DNA of 38,109 nt from the NCBI GenBank assembly GCA_001314715.1, contig LJSV01000022.1:1-38109 (forward strand). The letters are read 5' to 3'. Both the position numbers and the translations under genes were made by a program. The notes beneath the pieces are model-generated. The model did not search any database. It had not been told where the DNA came from and worked only from the letters and a program-made list of their open reading frames with translations. Below are positions 24,564-33,358 of this stretch, one piece after another. Each line of letters opens with the position of its first letter. Position 1 is the stretch's first letter. Source of the DNA: Rhodobacteraceae bacterium HLUCCA12. GTDB taxonomy: Bacteria; Pseudomonadota; Alphaproteobacteria; Rhodobacterales; Rhodobacteraceae.

Positions 24564-25374
24564 AGCCCGCCCTGCCCCGGACCAGCCGCCAGAGGCCGGC
24601 GCCCCCGACCGACCCCGCAAAGAATGCCGCCGCCGCGGTAACGATGCTGGGCCCGGCCGGCGTGTCCAGCTGCATCGACAGGGCCAGGCCGGCCAGCACC
24701 GCCGCCGCCGCCAGACCCACGGCCAGCACCGCCATCGCCTCGGGCGAGCGGGCATAGACGCGCGCGGCAGCCGCCGGGATCAGCAGCATCGCCGCGATCA
24801 ACAGCGCACCCACCACCTTGAGCGCCACCGCCACCGTAAGTGCCAGTGCCAAGACCAGGACCAGCCGTTCGCGCGCCGGTTTGAAACCGGCGGCCTGCGC
24901 CAGATCCTCGCTGATCGTCGCCGCCAGCAGGGGGCGCCAGCGCCAGAGCATGAGCCCCAGCACCAGCGCCGACCCCGCGCCGATCACCAGCAGCTCCGGC
25001 CAGCCCACGGTCAGGATGTCGCCGAACAGATAGGCCGTCAGGTCCGCCCGGACGCCGGGCAGAAACGAGACCGCCACCAGCCCCAGCGCCAGCGCTGAAT
25101 GCGCCAGCACCCCCAGCGTGGTATCCATCGCCCAGCCCCGTCCCGCCAGCGCCGAGACCACCACCGCCATACCCAGCGCGGTGATCAGCGTGCCCAGGAA
25201 GATCGAGACCGAAAAGGCCAGCGCCAGCGCCACGCCCAGGATCGCCGCATGCGCGGTGGCATCGCCGAAATAGGCCATGCGGCGCCAGACCACGAAACAG
25301 CCCAGCGGCCCGGCCGCCAGCGCCACCATCACACCGGCAAGTGCCGCCCGAAGGATGAAGTCGTCAAGGATCAT
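24562..25374 (-). CDS. znuB: zinc ABC transporter permease ZnuB
   Basis: 270-residue ABC-3 family inner-membrane permease with about eight helices. Family marks: the MAYFGDATAHAAILGVALA segment near helix 2 and the AYLFGDILTV loop, then KVVGALLIAAMLLIPAAAA, typical of the metal permeases. It forms the channel of the high-affinity Zn2+ importer with ZnuC and ZnuA. Start ATG at 25372-25374, overlapping the znuC 3' end by 11 bp, with GAGGG upstream. Third gene of zur-znuC-znuB; expression should be zinc-repressed through the Zur site at 26701. Confidence 0.95.
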   Translation of the reverse strand: MILDDFILRAALAGVMVALAAGPLGCFVVWRRMAYFGDATAHAAILGVALALAFSVSIFLGTLITALGMAVVVSALAGRGWAMDTTLGVLAHSALALGLVAVSFLPGVRADLTAYLFGDILTVGWPELLVIGAGSALVLGLMLWRWRPLLAATISEDLAQAAGFKPARERLVLVLALALTVAVALKVVGALLIAAMLLIPAAAARVYARSPEAMAVLAVGLAAAAVLAGLALSMQLDTPAGPSIVTAAAAFFAGSVGGAGLWRLVRGRAG

Positions 25375-26185
25375 GGCGGGCACCCTCGGCTTCTGAATGA
25401 TCATGATCGCAAAAGTGACTGTTTTTTCCCGGCCTGTCGTGATCATGATCATGGTGATGTTGATAAAGTGCCAGTGCACCCTGCGTCCCCAAGCCAAAGA
25501 GCGCACGGTATTCCGGCGCGTTCGACACCACGGTCGGTGTGCCCTCGCAGCAGATATGCCCGTTGAGACAGATCACCCGGTCCGAGGCGCTCATCACCAC
25601 GTGCAGATCGTGGCTGACCGACAGGACCGCGCAGCCCATATCGCGGCGCAGATCCTCGATCAGGCGGTAGAAGGCCGCGACGCCAGGCTGATCCAGACCC
25701 TGCGTCGGCTCGTCCAGAACCAGCAGTTGCGGCTGCCCCGCCAGCGCCTGCGCCAGCAGCACACGCTGAAATTGCCCACCCGAAAGCGCCGCCATCGGTC
25801 GATCCGCAAGGCCGGGGACACCCACCCGTTCCAGCAGCGCCTGCACCGTCTCACGCGACAGCGGCTGCACCAGGCGCAGGAACCGCGCAACACTGAGCGG
25901 CAGGTTCGAATCCAGGTGCAGACGCTGGGGCACATAGCCCAACCGCAGCCCCGGCGCGCGCCAGACACGGCCCGTGCCGGGTGCGATCATACCCAGAAGC
26001 GCACGCAAGAACGTGGATTTTCCCGCACCGTTCGGCCCCACCACGGTCACGATCTCGCCCGCGCGCATGGTGAAATCGATATCGTGCAAAATCGGCGCGG
26101 CCGGTCCGTAGGCAACGCTCAGTCCTTCGGCACGGATCAGGGCCGCCCCTGCGGGCGCGATCTCGGTCACGGCGGCGGCGCTCAT
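25364..26185 (-). CDS. znuC: zinc ABC transporter ATP-binding protein ZnuC
   Basis: 273-residue ATPase of the Zn2+ importer. Walker A GPNGAGKST, Q-loop LGYVPQRL, signature ALSGGQFQRVLLAQAL, Walker B LLVLDEPTQGLD and the H-loop SVSHDLH are all present. The last about 30 residues form a His/Asp-rich tail (HHHDHDHDR, then FCDHDHSE with a Cys), which may bind zinc and is not part of the ABC fold. Its ATG overlaps the zur stop by 4 bp (ATGA), and its 3' end overlaps znuB by 11 bp. Confidence 0.95.
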   Translation of the reverse strand: MSAAAVTEIAPAGAALIRAEGLSVAYGPAAPILHDIDFTMRAGEIVTVVGPNGAGKSTFLRALLGMIAPGTGRVWRAPGLRLGYVPQRLHLDSNLPLSVARFLRLVQPLSRETVQALLERVGVPGLADRPMAALSGGQFQRVLLAQALAGQPQLLVLDEPTQGLDQPGVAAFYRLIEDLRRDMGCAVLSVSHDLHVVMSASDRVICLNGHICCEGTPTVVSNAPEYRALFGLGTQGALALYQHHHDHDHDRPGKNSHFCDHDHSEAEGARHDP

Positions 26186-26673
26186 GCCGGCACCCCGGCA
26201 GCGCGGCAATCCGGGCACAGGCCCGAGGCCTCGAGGCTCACGCGCTCGATCGCGAAACCGGTGCCTTCCGCCTCGGCCTCCATGGCCGCGCGCAAACGCG
26301 CGGCGGGGATCTCGGCCACCGCGTTGCAGGCGTGACAGATCAGAAAGGCCGCCTGGTGCGCTTTGCCGGGATGCAGGCAGGCGGCAAAGGCGTTGATCCG
26401 GCGAATCCGGTGCACCAGCCCGGCCGCGACCAGAAAGTCGAGCGCGCGATAGGCCACAGGCGGCTGGTGGCCGAACCCGTCTTCGGCCAGCCGTTCCAGC
26501 ACGTCATAGGCGCCCATCGCGCCGTGCCGCTCCAGCAAGATCTCCAGCGTGCGCCGCCGCACCGGCGTCAGGCGCAACCCGCGCGCGGCGACGACGCGTT
26601 CGGCCTGGTCCAGGGCGGTTTCGATGCATCGACCGTGGTCATGCGGCAGGAAGGCAGGGCTTGAAAAGGTCAT
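26182..26673 (-). CDS. zur: zinc uptake regulator Zur (Fur family)
   Basis: 163-residue repressor. N-terminal winged helix with LTPVRRRTLEILLERHGAMGAYDVLERL and PPVAYRALDFLVAAGLVHRI (recognition helix), then a C-terminal dimerisation domain with HxxHxxx-like metal residues and two CxxC pairs (CHAC and CPDC) for structural zinc. These, and its location in the znu operon, mark Zur rather than Fur. The ATG at 26671-26673 is preferred over the in-frame GTG at 26679; the Shine-Dalgarno is weak. First gene of zur-znuC-znuB, hence autoregulated by the operator upstream. Confidence 0.93.
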   Translation of the reverse strand: MTFSSPAFLPHDHGRCIETALDQAERVVAARGLRLTPVRRRTLEILLERHGAMGAYDVLERLAEDGFGHQPPVAYRALDFLVAAGLVHRIRRINAFAACLHPGKAHQAAFLICHACNAVAEIPAARLRAAMEAEAEGTGFAIERVSLEASGLCPDCRAAGVPA

Positions 26674-26695
26674 GGGCACGGGTCCGATTCTGCGG

Positions 26696-26735
26696 TTGAC
26701 ATGTTATTATATAACATTACATTCAGGCCGATCAA
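26696..26735. promoter_or_regulatory. divergent zur/znuA promoters overlapping a 17-bp Zur operator
   Basis: The palindrome ATGTTATTATATAACAT (26701-26717) has the shape of the alphaproteobacterial Zur box. Plus strand: TTGACA (26696-26701), 16-bp spacer, TACATT (26718-26723) drives znuA. Minus strand: TTGATC (26735-26730), 18-bp spacer, TATAAT (26711-26706) drives zur-znuCB. The operator covers the spacer of one promoter and the -10 of the other, so a single Zur dimer could shut off both. Confidence 0.85.
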
Positions 26736-26770
26736 CGCCTCATCGGCCCGCAATGACCCTGGATTCCCTC

Positions 26771-27775
26771 ATGCGATACCCCCTCCCCCTCGTTGCCACG
26801 CTGGCTGCAACCTTTGGCATCGGCGCCGCGCAGGCCGCGCCCCCCGCGGTGGTAACCGACATTCCTGTCACCCATGCGCTGGTCGCGCAGGTCATGGACG
26901 GGCTTGCCACGCCCGAGTTGTTGCTGGATCGCGGCGGCGATGCGCATCATTTCCAGTTGCGCCCGTCGCAGGCACGGGCCCTGTCGCGCGCGGATCTGGT
27001 GGTCTGGGTCGGTCCGGATCTGACCCCCTGGCTGGAAAGCACCGCCGAGACGCTGGGCGAAGGCCAGGCCCTGTCGCTGATCATGGCCGAGGGCACCGCG
27101 ACCCAAGCCTACAGGCCGTCGCGTCTGCTTGGCGACACGGCGGCAGAGGAGCAAGATGACGATCATGATCATGATCATGCGCATGGCGGCCACGGACATG
27201 ACGACCATGACCATGACCATGACGAACACCATCACGATGACGCCCACGAGCCCGGCGCGATCGACCCCCATGCCTGGCTGAACCCCGACAACGCCGCGCA
27301 CTGGCTTTCGGTCATTGCCGAACACCTTGCCGCGCTGGACCCCGACAACGCCGCCACCTATCGCGAGAATGCCGAACAGGCGCAGGCGCGGGTTGCCGCC
27401 CTTGCCGACGACCTGGCCGAGGTTCTGGAACCCGCGCGCGATGCCGGGCTGGTGGTCTATCATGACGCCTATGGCTATCTGGCGCAGCGGTTCGATCTGA
27501 ACCTGCTGGGCGCGATCACGTTGGGTGATGCCGCCGAGCCGGGTGCCGCGCGCCTGTCGGCGATCCGGGCCAATCTGGAACAGGCCGGCGCCGAATGCCT
27601 GTTCCCCGAGGTGAACCACACCGATGCCCATGTCGAGCTTGTGACCGAGGGCACGTCCATTCGGCTGGGTGCGGCGCTGGATCCGTCGGGCACCGCGATC
27701 GAGCCGGGACCGGCGCTGTATGAGACGCTGATGCGCAACCTTGCCCGGTCGATTGCCGACTGCGCAAGCGGCTGA
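26771..27775 (+). CDS. znuA: periplasmic zinc-binding protein ZnuA
   Basis: 334-residue cluster A-I solute-binding protein that delivers Zn2+ to ZnuBC. Signal peptide MRYPLPLVATLAATFGIGA with an AQA cleavage site; zinc ligands expected at GDAHHFQLRPSQA (His), IDPHAWLNPDNA (His), and the C-terminal FPEVNHTDAHVE region. A long His/Asp-rich loop (about residues 128-160: DDDHDHDHAHGGHGH then DDHDHDHDEHHHDD) is the flexible zinc-capture loop of this family. The start could also be ATG 26753, six residues earlier; 26771 gives the better signal peptide. Transcribed from the Zur-controlled promoter upstream. Confidence 0.95.
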   Translation: MRYPLPLVATLAATFGIGAAQAAPPAVVTDIPVTHALVAQVMDGLATPELLLDRGGDAHHFQLRPSQARALSRADLVVWVGPDLTPWLESTAETLGEGQALSLIMAEGTATQAYRPSRLLGDTAAEEQDDDHDHDHAHGGHGHDDHDHDHDEHHHDDAHEPGAIDPHAWLNPDNAAHWLSVIAEHLAALDPDNAATYRENAEQAQARVAALADDLAEVLEPARDAGLVVYHDAYGYLAQRFDLNLLGAITLGDAAEPGAARLSAIRANLEQAGAECLFPEVNHTDAHVELVTEGTSIRLGAALDPSGTAIEPGPALYETLMRNLARSIADCASG

Positions 27776-27826
27776 GCGGGCGCGCCGGCGCTTGACCGGA
27801 CGTCCCGGTTGTGGCCCCTTGCGCCG

Positions 27827-28495
27827 ATGTGCGGACGCTATGCCAACACTCTGCCCGACCAGGCCATGGCGCGGCTTTTTGACGCCGCGCCGGCCAATGA
27901 TCTGCCGCCGGTGCCGCGCTATAATATCTGCCCGACGCAGCCGGTTGCGGCGGTGGTCAGCCGCGACGGAAGCCGCCACTACGGACCGATGCGCTGGGGG
28001 TTCATTCCACGCTGGTACAAGCACCCGACCGACGGCCCGCTGCTGTTCAATGCCCGCGGCGAAACCCTGGCCAACAAACCCGCCTTTGCCGAGGCCGCGC
28101 GCCGCCGGCGCTGCCTGATCCCGGCCACCGGCTTTTTCGAATGGACGCACGAGGGTGAGGAACGCCTGCCATGGTTCATTCGCCGCGCCGATGGCGCGCC
28201 GATGGTCATGGCCGGCATCTGGCAGGTCTGGAACGGGCCCGAGGGTGCGCGCGTCGCCACCTGCGCCATCGTGACCTGCGCCGCGACCGGGGACATCGCG
28301 CAGTTGCACGACCGCGTGCCGGTGATCGTCGGGCCTGAGGACTGGGCGCTTTGGCTGGGCGAAGCCGGGCACGGTGCCGCCCGGCTCATGCACGCCCTGC
28401 CCGAGGGCGAACTGACTTTTCATCGGGTAAGCCAGGCGGTCAATTCCAATCGCGCCGAGGGGGCCGAGCTGATCGAACCGCTGGATGATGCCTGA
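27827..28495 (+). CDS. yedK: SRAP-domain protein (HMCES/YedK), abasic-site DNA-protein crosslink enzyme
   Basis: 222-residue SOS response-associated peptidase (SRAP) family protein. These shield abasic sites in single-stranded DNA by forming a thiazolidine crosslink through Cys2. Seen: MCGRYAN (Cys2 exposed after Met removal), FNARGET with Asn75, TGFFEW with Glu105, and LHDRVPVI with His161, matching the known catalytic set of E. coli YedK. The ATG at 27827 is required to place Cys at position 2; the upstream in-frame start at 27809 would destroy activity. It follows znuA by 51 bp and may be read through from it. No LexA box was seen. Confidence 0.95.
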   Translation: MCGRYANTLPDQAMARLFDAAPANDLPPVPRYNICPTQPVAAVVSRDGSRHYGPMRWGFIPRWYKHPTDGPLLFNARGETLANKPAFAEAARRRRCLIPATGFFEWTHEGEERLPWFIRRADGAPMVMAGIWQVWNGPEGARVATCAIVTCAATGDIAQLHDRVPVIVGPEDWALWLGEAGHGAARLMHALPEGELTFHRVSQAVNSNRAEGAELIEPLDDA

Positions 28496-28502
28496 CCGGG
28501 CG

Positions 28503-28522
28503 CGCGCGGCTCAGGCCGCGCG
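28503..28522. terminator. GC hairpin between convergent SRAP and BKACE genes
   Basis: CGCGCGGC-TCAG-GCCGCGCG is a perfect 8-bp stem with a 4-nt loop, 7 bp after the SRAP stop and overlapping the stop of the BKACE gene. No T-run on either side; a bidirectional terminator-like role is inferred. Confidence 0.45.
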
Positions 28523-29383
28523 TAACGGCCGCCCCAGGATCGCGCGCGCCTGCTGCCATGTCGCGACGGGGCGTTCATGCCTTTCGCACAGATCGACGGT
28601 GCGCCGGACCAGTGCCGCGTTCGACGGAGCCAGCGTGTCGCGATCCAGGCGCACGTTGTCCTCAAGCCCCGTGCGGGTATGGCCGCCGCGCGTGATGCAC
28701 CATTCGTTGACGGTCAACTGGTGCGCCCCGATCCCCGCGCCACACCAGAGCGCGTCGGGCGCAAACCGGTTCAGGGTTTCGATATAGATATCGAAGATGC
28801 GTTCATCGGCGGGCATGGCATTCTTCACACCCATGACGAACTGCACATAGAGCGGGCGGCGCAAGCGGCCGTCACCGGCCATCCGGGCAGCCTGCACGAT
28901 ATGCGACAGATCGAAAGCCTCGATTTCCGGCATGATGTCGTATTTGTGCATTTCTGCCGCCAGCCAATCTACCAGATCCGGCGGATTCTCATAGACGCGT
29001 GTTGGAAAATTGTTACTTCCAACGGTCAGCGACGCCATGTCCGGGCGCAGCGGCAGCATGCCGCCGCGGGCCTGACCGGCCCCCGATCGCCCGCCGGTCG
29101 AGAACTGGAGGATCATGCCGGGGCAATGCTTTTCCAGCCCTTCCTTGAGCCGGGCAAAGCGTTCGGGGTCCGAGGTCGGGTTGCCGGCATCGTCACGCAC
29201 ATGGCAATGCGCGATGCTGGCGCCGGCCTCGAAAGCGGCCTGCGTGCTTTCGATCTGTTCGGCCACCGTGACCGGAACCGCGGGATTGTCAGCCTTGGTG
29301 GGAACCGACCCGGTGATCGCCACGCAGATGATGCAGGGCTTGCGCCGAGGGTCCGGTGCGGGCGATGCTGGTGCGGCGGGCAT
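28511..29383 (-). CDS. beta-keto acid cleavage enzyme (BKACE, DUF849), last gene of the pob/pca operon
   Basis: 290-residue Zn2+-dependent TIM-barrel enzyme of the 3-keto-5-aminohexanoate cleavage (Kce) family. It transfers an acetyl unit between acetyl-CoA and a beta-keto acid, giving acetoacetate and a new acyl-CoA. Seen: ITGSVPTKADNPAVPVT, metal ligands in AHCHVRD, QFSTGGRSG, EIEAFDLSHI, QFVMGVKN, and the closing GGHTRTGLEDN. The start ATG at 29381-29383 has GAGGAG upstream, 9 bp after pcaG. The operon context suggests 3-oxoadipate as substrate (products succinyl-CoA and acetoacetate), which is inference; lysine-fermentation genes are absent. Confidence 0.88.
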   Translation of the reverse strand: MPAAPASPAPDPRRKPCIICVAITGSVPTKADNPAVPVTVAEQIESTQAAFEAGASIAHCHVRDDAGNPTSDPERFARLKEGLEKHCPGMILQFSTGGRSGAGQARGGMLPLRPDMASLTVGSNNFPTRVYENPPDLVDWLAAEMHKYDIMPEIEAFDLSHIVQAARMAGDGRLRRPLYVQFVMGVKNAMPADERIFDIYIETLNRFAPDALWCGAGIGAHQLTVNEWCITRGGHTRTGLEDNVRLDRDTLAPSNAALVRRTVDLCERHERPVATWQQARAILGRPLRAA

Positions 29384-29392
29384 GACGGCTCC

Positions 29393-29992
29393 TCAAAGGT
29401 CCAGAAAGACGGTCTCGCCCTCTCCCTGAAGGCGGATGTCGAACCGGTATAGCCCGTCGCCGGTTTTCTGCGCAATGAGGGTCTGAACCCGGTGGCGCTG
29501 CTCGATCCGCAGCAAAAGCGGATCGCGGCTGTTGTCCTCATCGCTGAAATAGATCCGGGTCTGAAGGCCGATGTTGATGCCCCGCGCCGTGATCCACAGC
29601 GATATGTGCGGCGCCTGCCAGCCGCCGCCCCGCATCGGCACCGCGCCGGGCTTGACCGTGCGCAGGGTGTATTCGCCGCTGTCCCCGTCGGCGGCAAAGC
29701 GGGCAAATCCGTTGACCTTTGGATCGGCCCCCTCCTGCCCCGGAAACCGGCCCTGCGCGTCGGGCTGCCAGCTTTCGATCATGGCGTCGCGCAGCGCCCA
29801 GCCCGTGCCATCGAAAACCGAGCCGGTTATCGTCACGATCTCGCCCTGCGCGCCCTCGTCGATCGCGCGTTTGCCCAGATCCTCGGGATAGATGCCCTCA
29901 AGCCCGGCGAAGGTGGGAATGCAGCCGATATGCACATAGGGCCCGGCGGTTTGCGATGGCGTTTCGGTCAGCGTGTCCAGCTTTTGCACCAT
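29393..29992 (-). CDS. pcaG: protocatechuate 3,4-dioxygenase alpha subunit
   Basis: 199-residue alpha chain of the intradiol dioxygenase that opens protocatechuate to 3-carboxy-cis,cis-muconate. Seen: N-terminal TPSQTAGPYVHIG, the beta-barrel core GSVFDGTGWALRDAMIESWQ, and WQAPHISLWITARGINIGLQ, where the Fe ligands of the beta chain are replaced, as usual in alpha chains. Start ATG at 29990-29992, 1 bp after the pcaH stop, with GAGGGG upstream inside pcaH. Confidence 0.95.
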   Translation of the reverse strand: MVQKLDTLTETPSQTAGPYVHIGCIPTFAGLEGIYPEDLGKRAIDEGAQGEIVTITGSVFDGTGWALRDAMIESWQPDAQGRFPGQEGADPKVNGFARFAADGDSGEYTLRTVKPGAVPMRGGGWQAPHISLWITARGINIGLQTRIYFSDEDNSRDPLLLRIEQRHRVQTLIAQKTGDGLYRFDIRLQGEGETVFLDL

Positions 29993-29993
29993 G

Positions 29994-30722
29994 TCACATC
30001 CCCTCAAGCTTGTTTTCGAACATGGTCTGGCGCCGGCCGCGCAGCACGATGTCGAACTTATAGGCCAGAAAATCCAGCGGCCGGGCGCTGGTCATGTCCA
30101 ACGGCGCCACCAGACGGTCAAGCTGGCTGCGCGCCTTGATCGTGGCCGCGATCGGGCAGCGCTCGATCAGTGGATCGCCCTCGAAATACATCTGCGAAAT
30201 CAGCCGCTGGCCAAAGCTGTGGCCAAAGACCGAGAAATGAATATGCATCGGGCGCCAGTCATTGGCCCGGTTGGGCCATGGATAGGCGCCGGGACGGATG
30301 GTCAGGAACTGGAAATACCCCGCCTCATCGGTCAGCGTGCGCCCGCACCCGCCGAAATTGGGGTCGAGCGGGGCCAGATACCCGTCCTTGACATGCCGGT
30401 ACCGCCCGCCGGCATTGGCCTGCCAGACCTCGACCAGCGTCCGGGGCACCGGGCGGGCATGTTCGTCCAGCACCCGGCCATGCACCAGTATGCGCTCGCC
30501 GATGGCGGGGGCGGCACCCTTGGTCCAGTTGAGGATCAGATTGTTGTCCAGAGGCCCCAGAAGACCGTGGCCAAAACGCGGCCCGCTTTCTTCGGTAAGG
30601 GTCGATTCCATCGACAAGAGCGGCAGGTTCGGCGAACGCGTCACCGATGTCTTGTAATCGACATCATACGCCACCGGATGCACCGCGCGGTTGCGCGGGA
30701 TCAGCGGGCCCAGGTCAGTCAT
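29994..30722 (-). CDS. pcaH: protocatechuate 3,4-dioxygenase beta subunit
   Basis: 242-residue catalytic chain carrying non-haem Fe3+. The four ligand residues are in place: Tyr in ANAGGRYRH, Tyr in RPGAYPW, and the two His in NDWRPMHIHF. Also visible: LLGPLDNNLI at the N-terminal third and DPNFGGCGRTLTDEAG between the ligands. The ATG at 30720-30722 has a strong AGGAGGA site inside pcaC and overlaps its 3' end by 8 bp; the longer frame to 30872 is a pcaC shadow. Confidence 0.96.
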   Translation of the reverse strand: MTDLGPLIPRNRAVHPVAYDVDYKTSVTRSPNLPLLSMESTLTEESGPRFGHGLLGPLDNNLILNWTKGAAPAIGERILVHGRVLDEHARPVPRTLVEVWQANAGGRYRHVKDGYLAPLDPNFGGCGRTLTDEAGYFQFLTIRPGAYPWPNRANDWRPMHIHFSVFGHSFGQRLISQMYFEGDPLIERCPIAATIKARSQLDRLVAPLDMTSARPLDFLAYKFDIVLRGRRQTMFENKLEGM

Positions 30723-31104
30723 GGCCTTCCTCCTCGTCCATCTCGGCAAAGGTGCGTTTTGCCAGTTTGATCGCATGGTTCGCGCGCGGCACGCCGGCAT
30801 AGATCGCGACATGCTGGAACGCCTCCATGACATCGTGCGGCGTGGCGCCGGTGCGCGCGGTGGCGCGAACATGCATCGGGATCTCGTCGAAATTGCCGGT
30901 CGCGGCCAGCAGCGCCAGCGTCAGCATCGAGCGTTCGCGCAGGCTGATCGCATCCGACGCCCAGACCGTGCCCCAGGCCGATTCGGTGATCAGTTCCTGA
31001 AACGGCGTGTCCAGCGGGTCGCGATTTGCCTCGGCGCGATCGACATGTGCATCGCCCAGAACACGGCGACGGATCTGCATGCCCCTGTCGTATCGTTCGT
31101 TCAT
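30715..31104 (-). CDS. pcaC: 4-carboxymuconolactone decarboxylase
   Basis: 129-residue AhpD-fold decarboxylase turning 4-carboxymuconolactone into 3-oxoadipate enol-lactone. Family marks: MQIRRRVLGDAHVDRA near the N-terminus, FQELITESAWGTVW, ISLRERSMLTLALLAA and the C-terminal QHVAIYAGVPRANHA. Full length as a stand-alone enzyme, not fused to PcaD as in some bacteria. Start at 31104 with GGAGG upstream; second gene of pobA-pcaC-pcaH-pcaG-BKACE. Confidence 0.95.
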   Translation of the reverse strand: MNERYDRGMQIRRRVLGDAHVDRAEANRDPLDTPFQELITESAWGTVWASDAISLRERSMLTLALLAATGNFDEIPMHVRATARTGATPHDVMEAFQHVAIYAGVPRANHAIKLAKRTFAEMDEEEGHD

Positions 31105-31125
31105 CGCCCCCTCCCTGAAACAGGC

Positions 31126-32388
<1,263 letters not shown>

Positions 32389-33282
32389 ATGAATGACGGC
32401 GCCAACCCCGCGATCCCCGCCTATGCCCTTTACGGCGAGGGACGCCGTTTTCCCGATATCCTGCATTGCGAACGCATCTCGGACCGGGCCAGCCTGCATG
32501 ACTGGCAGATCGCGCCGCATCGCCATCCCAATCTGCATCAGTTTTTCCTGATCCGCAGCGGCAGCGCGTGGGTGACGGTTGATGGCCGCGGCCGCGATCT
32601 GAACCTTCCGACGCTGCTAAGCATTCCCGCCTGGATCGTGCACGGCTTCCGATTTTCGGCGGGGACCGAGGGGTTCGTGCTGACCGTGCCGCTGTCGGAA
32701 CTGCCCGAAGCCTTCGGTGACGGGGCGCCGCTGGCACCGGCGCTGTCGGCCTGGGGTGCCGCACCCGCCGGGGCGAGCCTGGAAACCTTGTTCGAACAGA
32801 TCCTGCATCAACGCGGCCTGTCCGACGCGGCGCGTGCGCCGATGCTGCGCGCCCTGGCCTTGCAGATCGCGTGCCAGGTCGCGCGCGGGCTGCATGCGCA
32901 GGCCCCGGCGAACCTGTCGCGCTATGCCCGGCACATGCAGGCTTTCGAAGCCCTGGTGCGCAATCATCTGCGCGATGGCTGGACCCTGCGCGACTATGCC
33001 GCCGCACTATCGCTGACACCGACGCATCTGAACCGGATCAGCCGCGCGGTCTCGGGCCAGTCGGCCGGGCGTTTCGTCGAGTCGCGCCAGTTCCACGAGG
33101 CCTGCCGGCTGCTGGCCTATACCCAGATGAGCATCGCCGAAGTGGGCTATGCGCTGGGGTTCGACGACCCGGCCTATTTCTCGCGCGCGTTTCGGCGCCA
33201 GACGGGCGAGACGCCCTCACGCTATCGCAAGCGGCTGGCCAGCACCGATCTGCCGGACCCGGCTTTGCGCGGCGTGTCCTGA
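32389..33282 (+). CDS. pobR: AraC-family activator of 4-hydroxybenzoate catabolism (PobR-type)
   Basis: 297-residue regulator. N-terminal cupin-like effector domain (about 15-100, HRHPNLHQFFLIRSGSAWVTVDG) and a C-terminal AraC helix-turn-helix pair (about 190-280: RDGWTLRDYAAALSLTPTHL then SIAEVGYALGFDDPAYFSRA, ending FRRQTGETPSRYRK). Divergent orientation to pobA supports the PobR role; the AraC type is one of two unrelated kinds of PobR in bacteria. The ATG at 32389 is chosen over an upstream in-frame start at 32353 because a GGA element lies just before it. Confidence 0.87.
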   Translation: MNDGANPAIPAYALYGEGRRFPDILHCERISDRASLHDWQIAPHRHPNLHQFFLIRSGSAWVTVDGRGRDLNLPTLLSIPAWIVHGFRFSAGTEGFVLTVPLSELPEAFGDGAPLAPALSAWGAAPAGASLETLFEQILHQRGLSDAARAPMLRALALQIACQVARGLHAQAPANLSRYARHMQAFEALVRNHLRDGWTLRDYAAALSLTPTHLNRISRAVSGQSAGRFVESRQFHEACRLLAYTQMSIAEVGYALGFDDPAYFSRAFRRQTGETPSRYRKRLASTDLPDPALRGVS

Positions 33283-33358
33283 CGCGGGGTCATGCGCGCG
33301 GCACGCTTTGCCGATCGCGCGATCCGCGCTACCGTTTGCCCCGAAAACGGAGGGAAGC

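Noticed and set aside
25380-25500. Separate gene or repeat in the GATCATGATC-rich stretch between znuB and znuC
   Set aside because: It is the in-frame His/Asp tail of ZnuC; the apparent 5' extension of znuB through it has no ribosome site.
27150-27245. CATGAC/CATGAT short tandem repeats as a CRISPR or regulatory repeat
   Set aside because: They encode the His/Asp-rich loop of ZnuA in frame and lack spacer structure.
28511-29383. Lysine-fermentation role (Kce) for the DUF849 enzyme
   Set aside because: No kdd, kal, kam or other lysine-fermentation genes are nearby, and the gene sits in an aromatic operon.
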